Shown one piece after another: positions 13,545 to 20,390 of a stretch of 20,390 bases of DNA. Numbering within the stretch: position 1 is the first letter of the stretch; every line of letters starts with the position of its first letter. Made by a program: the position numbers and the translations under genes. Location of the stretch: the NCBI RefSeq assembly GCF_016785185.1, contig NZ_JAEKDY010000059.1. One strand, written 5' to 3'. Origin of the DNA: Heyndrickxia sporothermodurans (GTDB taxonomy: Bacteria > Bacillota > Bacilli > Bacillales > Bacillaceae_C). Below the pieces are notes generated by a model, which was given only the letters and a program-made list of their open reading frames with translations, was not told the DNA's origin and searched no databases.

Positions 13545-14147
13545 TTATATCCAACCTTTATTCTGTGCGATGCTTATCGCTTCCATACGATTTTTTGCAT
13601 TTAATTTTTGAATAATTTCAGAAACGTAGTTTCTTACAGTCCCTGATGATAAAAATAGCGTCGCAGTTATTTCTTTTGTTGTTTTTCCTTCAGCTACTAG
13701 TCTTAAAATTTCTTGTTCACGAGGGGTCAAAGGATTTTCTTCCCTGATAATATCAAACATTAATTCTTGACTAAACACACGTTTTCCAGACATAACTTTG
13801 TGTATCGCATCCGATAAATCTTCAATTGAACCGTCTTTTAATAAATATCCATCTACCCCGATTTTCACTGCGCGTTCGAAATACCCAGGCCGTGCAAAGG
13901 TTGTAAGAATGATAATTTTGGAATCCACATTTAACTGCTTGAGGTCTGAAGCGACGTCTAATCCGCTTTTTACCGGCATTTCAATATCCATTAGACAAAC
14001 ATCGGGATCGAGCTTGAGTATTGCAGCAAGTGCTTCCTCCCCATTTGTTGCTTGACCAACTACTTCCATATCCTCCTCAAGATTTAGTAATGAATCAAGT
14101 GCCCCAAGCAGCATCCGTTGATCCTCTGCAATAAAAATACGTATCAT
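13545..14147 (-). CDS. yvfU: NarL/LuxR-type response regulator, DesR/YvfU-like
   Basis: The 200-residue protein has a receiver domain (1-120) with acidic residues E8 and D9, phosphoacceptor Asp54 in CLMDIEMP, T82/T83 and K104. A LuxR-type helix-turn-helix covers about 138-195 (LTPREQEILRLVAEGKTTKE, then SSGTVRNYVSEIIQKL). It is close in sequence to B. subtilis DesR and YvfU. With the ABC genes upstream, the YvfU assignment is better. It starts inside the kinase stop (ATGA overlap) and is the last gene of a four-gene operon. It would activate or repress that operon, probably by binding the palindromes near 17.0 kb. Confidence 0.88.
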   Translation of the reverse strand: MIRIFIAEDQRMLLGALDSLLNLEEDMEVVGQATNGEEALAAILKLDPDVCLMDIEMPVKSGLDVASDLKQLNVDSKIIILTTFARPGYFERAVKIGVDGYLLKDGSIEDLSDAIHKVMSGKRVFSQELMFDIIREENPLTPREQEILRLVAEGKTTKEITATLFLSSGTVRNYVSEIIQKLNAKNRMEAISIAQNKGWI

Positions 14148-15286
14148 ATTGCGGCACCTTCTTTCTTTAATTTTTGGATGATAGGTATTTTCATTTCTAA
14201 AAGTGTCCCTTTTTGAGTTGAAAGTGTGAGTACGCCATCAATAAGTGTGAGTCGTTCCTCCATCCCTTTTAAACCATTCCCGTCTAACCCTTTATTTTTC
14301 AAGCCGATACCATCATCTTTTACGATGAGATGAACATTTTCATTAGAAGTTAAAATAGTAATAGAACAGTTTTTTGCTTTACTATGTTTTACAACATTTG
14401 TCACCGCTTCACGTAAGCACATGCTGAGAATATTTTGCGATAGGGGAGGAATATCAGACACATCATTTATCCCATGATGATGATAAGCAACACCCGCCGC
14501 TTCTAAAATTTCTTGAACATGGATGAGTTCTTCTGCAATGGAAATGGCACGCATATTCGAAACAAGTTCACGGACTTGCTTCAAAGCGGATCTTGATGTT
14601 CTTTCAATCTCCTTCGCTTCGATTTGTGCCCTTTCCGGATCGATTTTTGTTAATCTTTCAACAAGTTGACTTTTTAATGTAATGAGGGATAGTGTATGAC
14701 CAAGTGTATCATGTAAATCCCTCGCAATCCGTGTCCGTTCTTCTTTTTTTATAAACTCTTTAATTGTTTCATTGGCCTGATCTAGTTGCTTTTCAAGTTC
14801 CATCCGTTGATTCATTGAGCGAATCCCAAAAGGTGTTAAGATCATGATGGCCAAAAATGGCAAAAAGTAAAGAGAGCTAGATGAAACAAAGAGGCCATGA
14901 TAAAAGGCAGGTACTAGCTCAAACAAAGCAAAGCAAATTAACATGATATTGAACTTTTTCTTATCACAGTACCAACCGATAAAATTGGCAGGGAAGAAGC
15001 CCATAAACAATAAATTTGGATCAAAGAATAGGCTAAAGCAAAAAACGATTCCCATTTGTAAAACTAGCCAATAGGTAAAGACAACTACTTTTCTGGAGGT
15101 GGCGTATAATTGGCGGTAAGTAATTAGAAATAGGCATAGTAAAGCAAAACCAATGATTTTCTTTATACCTACCGAACTAACTAAATAGGGAACAGGAAGA
15201 GCTAAATACACTAAAAATATATAGGGAAAAAATCCATAACGTTTAGGGAACACGTGAAATTTCTTATTTTTAAGAAAGCCGATCAC
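14144..15286 (-). CDS. yvfT: Membrane sensor histidine kinase, DesK/YvfT-like
   Basis: The 380-residue kinase has about five hydrophobic segments in residues 18-155 and no large extracellular domain. It therefore likely senses within the membrane, as DesK does. A HisKA_3 dimerisation domain follows: EERTRIARDLHDTLGHTLSL, phosphoacceptor His192. The ATPase domain shows N-box MCLREAVTNVVKHS, then VKDDGIG and GNGLKGMEERL. It begins with GTG at 15286, 6 nt after the permease stop, with only a weak ribosome binding site, so translation is probably coupled. The stop overlaps the regulator start. No fatty-acid desaturase gene is nearby; the partner here is the ABC transporter. Confidence 0.88.
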   Translation of the reverse strand: MIGFLKNKKFHVFPKRYGFFPYIFLVYLALPVPYLVSSVGIKKIIGFALLCLFLITYRQLYATSRKVVVFTYWLVLQMGIVFCFSLFFDPNLLFMGFFPANFIGWYCDKKKFNIMLICFALFELVPAFYHGLFVSSSSLYFLPFLAIMILTPFGIRSMNQRMELEKQLDQANETIKEFIKKEERTRIARDLHDTLGHTLSLITLKSQLVERLTKIDPERAQIEAKEIERTSRSALKQVRELVSNMRAISIAEELIHVQEILEAAGVAYHHHGINDVSDIPPLSQNILSMCLREAVTNVVKHSKAKNCSITILTSNENVHLIVKDDGIGLKNKGLDGNGLKGMEERLTLIDGVLTLSTQKGTLLEMKIPIIQKLKKEGAAI

Positions 15287-15292
15287 TCATCA

Positions 15293-16030
15293 TCACACCG
15301 CTTCTTGTTTACGTCTTATATATTTTGATAGTAGCATGAAAATTATTAAATAACAGAGTAAAATAATAATATTTTTCCAATTTGGTAAATTACCTCGAAC
15401 GATTTCCCATGCGCCATTCCCAAAATTGTAGGATGGAAGCCATTTTCCGATGGATTGCATGATTTTCGGCATGACTTCTATAGGCATCCACATCCCGCCT
15501 GAAATAGCCAGGACCATATAAAGGACATTACTCACACCAGCGGCGGTTTCAACTTTTCGCATAGCGCCGATGATTGTACCTAGGGCAAGAAAAGGAACGG
15601 AGCCAATTAATATCCAAAGTCCACTCATTAGCCATTCAGAAACAGATAAAGAAATCCCATTAATGAGTCCACCAGCTGCGAAGATAACGATAATTGAAAG
15701 AACATGAATCACCGTTTGACCAATCATTTGACCTAAAAAGTAGACTGAATCGGGCAGGGGAGTCAATCTCATAAAAGTTGACCATCCGTGGGCTCTTTCT
15801 TGAACGATGCGAATACCGAGCGTCATGATGGAGGAGCCCATCACGCTAAATGTGGTCATCGACATTAAATAATGGGCATGCCATGCACTTTGATCACCAG
15901 CACCTGTATTAACGACTTTTGTAAAAATAAAATAGAAAACGATCGGCATGAGAAGGGACCAGAACACGAAATAAGGATTTCGTAATACTCGTAGTATTTC
16001 AGCTTTACATTGTAACCGTATTAATTTCAA
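15293..16030 (-). CDS. yvfS: ABC-2 type transporter permease (YvfS-like)
   Basis: This 245-residue membrane protein with about six helices belongs to the ABC-2 exporter permease family. Landmark segments are NPYFVFWSLLMPIVFYFIF (about 18-36), MGSSIMTLGIRIVQERAHGW and GGMWMPIEVMPK. It starts with TTG directly after the TAA of the ATPase gene. Its GGAGGT ribosome binding site is inside the last ATPase codons (Lys-Glu-Val-Ile-stop), so the two are tightly coupled. With the ATPase it would form an export pump for a lipid-like or amphiphilic compound or peptide; the substrate is inferred only by analogy. Confidence 0.88.
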   Translation of the reverse strand: MKLIRLQCKAEILRVLRNPYFVFWSLLMPIVFYFIFTKVVNTGAGDQSAWHAHYLMSMTTFSVMGSSIMTLGIRIVQERAHGWSTFMRLTPLPDSVYFLGQMIGQTVIHVLSIIVIFAAGGLINGISLSVSEWLMSGLWILIGSVPFLALGTIIGAMRKVETAAGVSNVLYMVLAISGGMWMPIEVMPKIMQSIGKWLPSYNFGNGAWEIVRGNLPNWKNIIILLCYLIIFMLLSKYIRRKQEAV

Positions 16031-16930
16031 TTAAATAACCTCCTTATGTTCAGTAGTCAATTGTTCAAATGCTTCTTCCAATTTTCCACGTTCAATCTGA
16101 ATATTATAGGCATCAATATTTTCTTTAAAAATTAAAGCTAATACCGCATCTGTATCCTCTGTTTGTAGGAAGACTCTGTCATTTTTTTCGAATATATGTG
16201 TAATGATTGAATGCTCATAAAGTTTAGCCATCGAACCGGAGTTTGTCTGAAACGATACAAATTGCTTAGTTAAACTTGACTTTATTTCTGATGGTGTCCC
16301 ATCTGCGATAATGCTGCCTTTGTTAAATAAAATAATTCTTTGCGCGACATCATCTGCTTCTTGAAGGTAATGTGTGGTAAAAATAATCGTTTTCCCACTA
16401 TCAGCTAAAAGTTGTACCGTTTTCCAAAATCGATTGCGGGAAGTAATATCCATTCCCACTGTCGGTTCATCTAGGATGACTAACTCAGGATTTCCCGCAA
16501 GAGCTAACGCAAAGCTAAGTCTTCGTTTTTGCCCACCGGATAGTTTTTCAGCAAGAGTTTTTAAATCGTTGTCGGTTAAACCTGTAAAGGATATTAATTC
16601 TTCCATGGACAAAGGGTTTGGATAGTATTGTCGGATTAATTCCAGTAATTCTCGCACCTTTAAACCATTCATCACACTTACCTCTTGTAGCATGATTCCG
16701 AGCTGTTCACGTACCTTTATTTCATTCGGATGCTGATTGAATAACCGGACTTCGCCAGCTGTCGGTTTTAATAATCCTAGCATCATTGAAATAGTTGTTG
16801 TTTTTCCTGCACCATTTGGTCCAAGAATCGCTACAACCTCACCCCTATTTATTGAAAAAGAAACATCCTTAACCGCATGTTTATGATGAAAAGACTTTGA
16901 CACATTTTTAACGCTCACAATTTCATTCAT
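16031..16930 (-). CDS. yvfR: ABC transporter ATP-binding protein (YvfR-like, drug/antimicrobial export type)
   Basis: The 299-residue ATPase starts at the ATG at 16930, which has GGAGGTG 9 nt upstream. A longer frame from 16948 would include that site inside the gene and is rejected. Walker A is GPNGAGKT at 37-44, signature KLSGGQKRR, Walker B LVILDEP, and H-loop FTTHYLQEADD. The long C-terminal extension after about residue 215 fits the CcmA/DRA-type exporter ATPases. It is the first gene of the ATPase-permease-kinase-regulator operon, the same order as B. subtilis yvfRSTU. The linearmycin-type Lnr system is a related arrangement. Confidence 0.9.
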   Translation of the reverse strand: MNEIVSVKNVSKSFHHKHAVKDVSFSINRGEVVAILGPNGAGKTTTISMMLGLLKPTAGEVRLFNQHPNEIKVREQLGIMLQEVSVMNGLKVRELLELIRQYYPNPLSMEELISFTGLTDNDLKTLAEKLSGGQKRRLSFALALAGNPELVILDEPTVGMDITSRNRFWKTVQLLADSGKTIIFTTHYLQEADDVAQRIILFNKGSIIADGTPSEIKSSLTKQFVSFQTNSGSMAKLYEHSIITHIFEKNDRVFLQTEDTDAVLALIFKENIDAYNIQIERGKLEEAFEQLTTEHKEVI

Positions 16931-16998
16931 TATTCGCGACACCTCCATAACTTATAATCTTAGTTTATTAAGATTGACGAGTGAGTAGTAGTAGAGGA

Positions 16999-17027
16999 TG
17001 TCATGATCGTAAGATGACAATTGTCAT
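16999..17027. promoter_or_regulatory. Palindromic operator candidate upstream of the ABC/two-component operon
   Basis: A perfect 14-bp palindrome ATGACAATTGTCAT lies at 17014-17027. A further TGTCAT half-site at 16999-17004 makes a second inverted pair with ATGACA (9 bp between). The sites are about 70-95 bp upstream of the ATPase start, and no strong -35/-10 pair was found between. This fits a promoter that needs activation by the DesR-like regulator encoded in the same operon. Binding is inferred. Confidence 0.5.
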
Positions 17028-17071
17028 ATTGAAAAAGGAATGGGCAGGTAACATCTAGAATTAAATCGCAC

Positions 17072-17102
17072 AAAAAAGACCACTTGAAATTCCCGAGCGG
17101 TC
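17072..17102 (-). terminator. Intrinsic terminator of the MFS transporter gene
   Basis: On the minus strand GACCGCT and AGTGGTC form a 7-bp stem (one G-U pair) around an 11-nt loop, followed by TTTTTTG. The transporter's stop codon (17101-17103) overlaps the stem base. Confidence 0.7.
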
Positions 17103-18438
17103 AACCATTTGCTTCATTTCTCGAACTTTTCACCTTCAAAAGGACCAATATTCCAATGAGTGTCATGATAATAAGTGATCCCATAGCTAGACGACTAGCT
17201 ATATTTCCATAACTTGCAAAGGCCCAAGTAATTGATCCGTATAATAGAGGGCCGATAATAGAAGAGACTTTTCCGGAAAAGGCAAATAATCCAAAGAATT
17301 GTCCCCGTTTATTTTCGGGACTTAGCTCAACTATATACGTTCTTGATGTCACCCACATGGCGCCGAGGCTAATCCCGAACATACTTCCTGCAATCCAGAA
17401 CATTGATTTAGCAGTTGCAATGCTGCCGACAAGCAAGGCAAGACACATTAAGAGGCCAACATATAATACCGCCTGCTTTGCACCTTTTGCTTTAGTGATA
17501 TATCCAAAGATAAAAGAACCGATTATACTGGAAACCGTTGAAACTAAGTAAAGCAAAATAAATTCCCCGGTCGTAAAGCCGACCACTGCCTTCGTATAAA
17601 TAGCCATCATGGCAATAGCGGTTGCGATCGCATCATTTAGGAAAAAATATGAAATCATGAACGTAAAAACAGCCCGATATTTTTTCATTTCTTTAAAGGT
17701 TGCTAAGATATCCTTATATCCAGATAAAAAACTCCCCGCCACCCTTGTTTGAACTTTTCTTTTCTCCTTAGTAAAAAAGAAAAAGGGAAGGGCGAAAATC
17801 AAGAACAAAATTCCGGTAGCTAGAAAAGCAATATAGTATTTATTATCCCCGACAAGTGGGTATACACATAATCCAAGTAATGTTCCAACATATCCAACAG
17901 CTACACCAAATCCGGAGATTAAAGGTATATATGATTTATGAGCTAAATCGGAAATCATCGTATCATAAAAAACAAGACTGGAGTGGTAAAAGAATTTAGC
18001 AATAACAAATGAAATGATGACGAGAACAAGCGAAATAGGAAGGTTAAACCATTTTCCGGGTACTTGGAAATATGCGAAAATTCCCATGGAGAGAGTGCCT
18101 AAAACTGTAATTAATGTAAACCAGAAAATCCAAATTTTCTTTTTTCCTGTCCGGTCAATCGTTGTTCCAAAAAGCGGTGAAAAGATGACTAAGAAGAAGC
18201 TGGCCACGGCATTGGCGTATGAAATAAATGTGCTGGCAATTTGATTTGTGACGGGATTTCCGCCAACTGTATGTTCTAAAAATAAAGGAAAGAAAATCGT
18301 ATTGATGTTAGAGGAAAAAATCGTATTCGCAAAGTCATATAAGGCCCATGACAGAATGGGTAGTGAAAAAAATAGCTTCCATGCTGAAAAAACTTGTTCC
18401 TGTTGATCGCCTAATTGTTTAACAGAATTACTGGACAT
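17101..18438 (-). CDS. MFS transporter of the UMF1/Atg22-like family (YxiO-like)
   Basis: From the ATG at 18438 the protein has 445 residues. This start is chosen because AGGTGAG lies 5 nt upstream. An in-frame ATG at 18471 has no ribosome binding site and would only add 11 residues. About 12 hydrophobic segments are present. The opening SWALYDFANTIFSSNINTIFFPLF and SPLFGTTIDRTGKKK (the MFS A-like loop), then STVSSIIGSFIFGYITKAKG and SRTYIVELSPENKRGQFFG, are characteristic of UMF1 proteins related to vacuolar Atg22. The substrate is unknown; amino-acid efflux is suggested only by the yeast relative. It appears monocistronic, with its own terminator, and follows the cation-efflux gene on the same strand. 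Confidence 0.85.
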   Translation of the reverse strand: MSSNSVKQLGDQQEQVFSAWKLFFSLPILSWALYDFANTIFSSNINTIFFPLFLEHTVGGNPVTNQIASTFISYANAVASFFLVIFSPLFGTTIDRTGKKKIWIFWFTLITVLGTLSMGIFAYFQVPGKWFNLPISLVLVIISFVIAKFFYHSSLVFYDTMISDLAHKSYIPLISGFGVAVGYVGTLLGLCVYPLVGDNKYYIAFLATGILFLIFALPFFFFTKEKRKVQTRVAGSFLSGYKDILATFKEMKKYRAVFTFMISYFFLNDAIATAIAMMAIYTKAVVGFTTGEFILLYLVSTVSSIIGSFIFGYITKAKGAKQAVLYVGLLMCLALLVGSIATAKSMFWIAGSMFGISLGAMWVTSRTYIVELSPENKRGQFFGLFAFSGKVSSIIGPLLYGSITWAFASYGNIASRLAMGSLIIMTLIGILVLLKVKSSRNEANG

Positions 18439-18528
18439 TCGCTCACCTACTTTCTTTAATAATGTTTTCATTCCATGTATATAAGAAAAAATCCTTTTTC
18501 TTTACATAAATTTTACAAAAAATAAAAA

Positions 18529-18548
18529 CAAGACTAAACTTAGTCTTG
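18529..18548 (-). terminator. Intrinsic terminator of the cation diffusion facilitator gene
   Basis: CAAGACTAA (18529-18537) and TTAGTCTTG (18540-18548) form a perfect inverted repeat with a 2-nt centre. On the minus strand it is followed by TTTTTATTTTTTG. The gene's stop codon (18540-18542) is inside the hairpin. Confidence 0.75.
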
Positions 18549-19445
18549 CTTCTCTTCTTGAGAATAGTAAGGATTCAAATGAATAAGTACTTCCTGAATA
18601 TTGTCATATTTACTCATTAGTGAATGTTTGATTTCATGGGAAAGATCGTGGCCTTCTTTTATTGTTTTATCATGATCAATAGAGATTCTTAAATCAACGA
18701 GTATGTAATGACCATGATCTCTCGCGCGAATTTTATCTATTCTCTTTACTTCCTGAAATTCTGAAATGATGGAGACAAAATCTTGGAGTGTTTCAACATC
18801 AATATTACGTTCAAGAAGAATGTTAAATGCTTCGCTGAGCATTTCTTTAGAAATTTTAAATATTAAAATGGCAACAAAAATACTAGCTACTTTATCTCCG
18901 TATAATAAAATGTCAAGTCCGAGTTTATCTCCGAGAATCGATAATAATACTCCGGCGGCTGCTGCAAAAGAAGCGACAATATCCGCTTTATGGTCTAAAG
19001 CAATAGCTTCAATCGCTTTACTATTATTTGCTTTAGCAACTTTCATGGATGATCGATATAAAAAATCCTTGAAAATAAAGGAAAAAATTGCAACCCACAT
19101 AGCTAACATATTCGGTGTTTCAATAGGGTGGAAGAAACCGGCAATGCCTTCGTAAACGATATAAATAGCAACTAAAAATAATAAGATACCAACAATTCCT
19201 GAAACGATTACTTCTGCCTTTCCGTGGCCATAGGGGTGCTCTTTATCGGCCGGTTTATTGGCAATTTTTATGACTAATAAGACGATAACGGAGGCAAAAA
19301 CATCCGCTGCAGAGTGAATCCCGTCAGCGAATACTGCATCACTGTGAGCAAACCATCCGATAACCATCTTTCCAATCGTTAATAAAATATTACTCCAAAC
19401 ACTGATCCAAGCAATTTTTTTCGCAATCGACTCTCTTGTCCCCAA
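18540..19445 (-). CDS. Cation diffusion facilitator (probable Mn/Fe/Zn efflux, MneP/FieF type)
   Basis: This 301-residue protein has six helices and a cytoplasmic C-terminal domain. Helix 2 shows FADGIHSAADVF (Asp41, His44, Asp48) and the conserved loop KEHPYGHGKAE follows. Helix 5 has DHKAD (Asp151, Asp155), a DxxxD pair where typical zinc transporters have HxxxD; this leans toward manganese or iron. The C-terminal domain (about 205-290) has the ferredoxin-like metal-binding form (RARDHGHYILVDLRISIDHD, with histidines). The start is TTG, with GGAGTG 7 nt upstream. It would pump divalent metal out of the cytoplasm using the proton gradient. Exact metal is not decided. Confidence 0.88.
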   Translation of the reverse strand: MGTRESIAKKIAWISVWSNILLTIGKMVIGWFAHSDAVFADGIHSAADVFASVIVLLVIKIANKPADKEHPYGHGKAEVIVSGIVGILLFLVAIYIVYEGIAGFFHPIETPNMLAMWVAIFSFIFKDFLYRSSMKVAKANNSKAIEAIALDHKADIVASFAAAAGVLLSILGDKLGLDILLYGDKVASIFVAILIFKISKEMLSEAFNILLERNIDVETLQDFVSIISEFQEVKRIDKIRARDHGHYILVDLRISIDHDKTIKEGHDLSHEIKHSLMSKYDNIQEVLIHLNPYYSQEEKQD

Positions 19446-19626
19446 TATGTATCACTCCAATCGAAGAAAGTCTAAAACACCCTTGTAATCATAACAAACC
19501 TAGTATTGGTGGGTCTAGAGCAAGATAGTTGTTCCCATCAATCGTTTTAAAGTTTAACTAAAAATGTTTCCTCTATGAAAAATATAAGAACTAAATTAGT
19601 ATTCACGTTTTTTCCAGAAATTATAA
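19446..19626. other. Intergenic stretch between the CDF and DsbA-like genes; no clear element
   Basis: About 180 nt upstream of the leftward CDF gene was searched by eye for a promoter and for a yybP-ykoY manganese riboswitch, which often precedes manganese exporters. No convincing riboswitch core, promoter pair or open frame was found. The CDF ribosome binding site lies at its left end. Confidence 0.5.
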
Positions 19627-19656
19627 AAAACAGGTTAGTTTATACTAACCTGTTTT
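19621..19656. terminator. Strong terminator after the DsbA-family gene
   Basis: Thirteen-bp perfect stem AAAACAGGTTAGT (19627-19639) / ACTAACCTGTTTT (19644-19656) with a 4-nt loop. On the minus strand it is followed by TTTTTTAT, and it lies about 11 nt beyond the DsbA-family stop. Confidence 0.88.
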
Positions 19657-19667
19657 AAACGAATTGT

Positions 19668-20276
19668 TTATTTAGCCGCATCCTGTACTTGTTGAATAAA
19701 TTCTTCATAGCTTTTTCCGGTAAATTCCTTACCATTAATAAATAGGGTTGGCGTTGAATTAATCCCTAACTCAGTCACATAGGATTTGTCTTTGTTTATA
19801 GCATCTTTGTACACCTTATTATTAAAGGCTTCTTCAACTTTTTTAACGTCTTTGTCACTTGAAATCTCCGCTAATGTCTTTTTAAGGAAGTCTAGTTTAA
19901 AGTAATCCACTTTTTCGTACTTCTCATCTTTTGGTTGTTTGCTGTAAAGAAGATGATGGAACTTCCAAAATGTTTCATTGCCTAGTACTTTGTAGACCGT
20001 TTCTGCAAACTCCGCGGAGCGATGGGAATCCGTATTAATAAAAGGAAAGTTCATAAAGTAAAATTTAGCTTTTCCTGTATCAACAAATTCCTTTTGAATA
20101 ACCGGGTAAACACTTTCATTAAATTGTTTACATACCGGACATTTATAGTCACCGAATTCAACAATTTCGACGGGAGCTTTTTCATCACCTTCGAAAGGTT
20201 GGTTGCTGTAATCAAAATTAAATGCTTCGCTTTTTTCAGGTTTGTCCGAAGATTTACTTAAAAGAGTCAATTTCAT
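19668..20276 (-). CDS. DsbA-family thiol-disulfide oxidoreductase (BdbD-like) lacking an export signal
   Basis: The 202-residue protein has a thioredoxin-fold catalytic core. The active site is CPVC (about residues 46-49) in EFGDYKCPVCKQF, helical insertion follows, and a cis-proline loop is present as NSTPTLFINGKEF. It resembles BdbD, which oxidises extracytoplasmic thiols. BdbD has an N-terminal membrane anchor, but here the N terminus (MKLTLLSKSSDKPEKSEAF) has only the hydrophilic linker and no hydrophobic helix. An in-frame TAG lies 30 nt upstream, and no other frame upstream encodes a membrane segment. The ribosome binding site is weak (AAAGAGC). It may be truncated at the 5' end or cytoplasmic. 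No BdbC-like partner is visible. Confidence 0.8.
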   Translation of the reverse strand: MKLTLLSKSSDKPEKSEAFNFDYSNQPFEGDEKAPVEIVEFGDYKCPVCKQFNESVYPVIQKEFVDTGKAKFYFMNFPFINTDSHRSAEFAETVYKVLGNETFWKFHHLLYSKQPKDEKYEKVDYFKLDFLKKTLAEISSDKDVKKVEEAFNNKVYKDAINKDKSYVTELGINSTPTLFINGKEFTGKSYEEFIQQVQDAAK

Positions 20277-20340
20277 AATTGCTCTTTTTAAAAATACAGA
20301 ATCCTACAGAATTTCTAAAATATATTTTTAAAAACAGAAA

Positions 20341-20390
20341 TCATGCTACTTGTTGCTGATTTAATTGTACATTAATTCGGTCTGCGGCTA
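20341..20390 (-). CDS. Possible C-terminal end of an upstream leftward CDS
   Basis: The minus strand is open from the window edge through 15 codons ending Val-Gln-Leu-Asn-Gln-Gln-Gln-Val-Ala and a TGA at 20341-20343. Codon choice looks coding-like, but the stretch is too short for statistical support and no family is recognised. The 65 nt between this stop and the DsbA-family start is AT-rich with no clear promoter. Confidence 0.3.
   Translation of the reverse strand, partial: AADRINVQLNQQQVA

Noticed and set aside
19446..19620. yybP-ykoY manganese riboswitch upstream of the CDF gene
   Set aside because: Looked for because manganese exporters often carry one, but the conserved core and paired arms could not be found on the minus strand.

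Overview
The window is about 20.4 kb of AT-rich DNA with strong GGAGG-type ribosome binding sites, frequent TTG/GTG starts, short operons and hairpin-plus-T terminators. Nearly every recognisable protein resembles a Bacillus protein (YneP, PotABCD with an XRE-cupin regulator, YobV, YvfRSTU, BdbD, YxiO). This points to a chromosomal segment of a Bacillaceae species. No phage, transposase, CRISPR, rRNA or tRNA gene was found.

Layout. 1-250: the first codons of a leftward gene, then a relic of a chemotaxis-receptor C terminus and a terminator. 248-2388: a YneP-like thioesterase (-), a FlaR-like P-loop kinase (+) and a LacI-family repressor (-) with a perfect palindromic operator. 2483-3357: a possible frameshifted micro-ORF and a frameshifted DNA alkylation repair-like gene. 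3358-3680: a terminator and a degenerate 21-nt periodic repeat. 3681-5228: a leftward amino-acid importer pair (permease plus lipoprotein) with no ATPase. 5365-9814: a rightward operon of an XRE-cupin regulator and potABCD (spermidine/putrescine uptake), with a striking set of palindromes between promoter and first gene. 9906-12914: a WYL regulator (+), an HExxH protein of unknown role (-) and a zinc-ribbon/GyrI-like fusion (+). 12915-13544: a 52-nt tandem repeat array. 13545-16930: a leftward operon of ABC ATPase, ABC-2 permease, DesK-like kinase and DesR-like regulator. 17101-20276: a UMF1-type MFS transporter, a cation diffusion facilitator and a DsbA-family protein without an export signal, all leftward.

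How the genes fit together. The potABCD operon is self-contained and is probably controlled by its first gene, the cupin regulator, which would sense polyamine or a related ligand. The four-gene DesKR/YvfTU-type operon is the classic arrangement in which a membrane-embedded kinase senses membrane state or an amphiphile and controls its own export pump. The WYL regulator and the GyrI-like protein resemble the neighbouring B. subtilis pair yobV/yobU, with an HExxH gene between them here.

The least-explained features are the two tandem repeat arrays, both lying between convergent genes. Also notable are the 1-nt frameshifts near 2.5 and 3.2 kb, the operator arrays, the unknown HExxH protein, and an ATGACA/TGTCAT half-site shared by the zinc-ribbon gene and the ABC/two-component operon. 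No system here can be claimed as clearly new from sequence alone.
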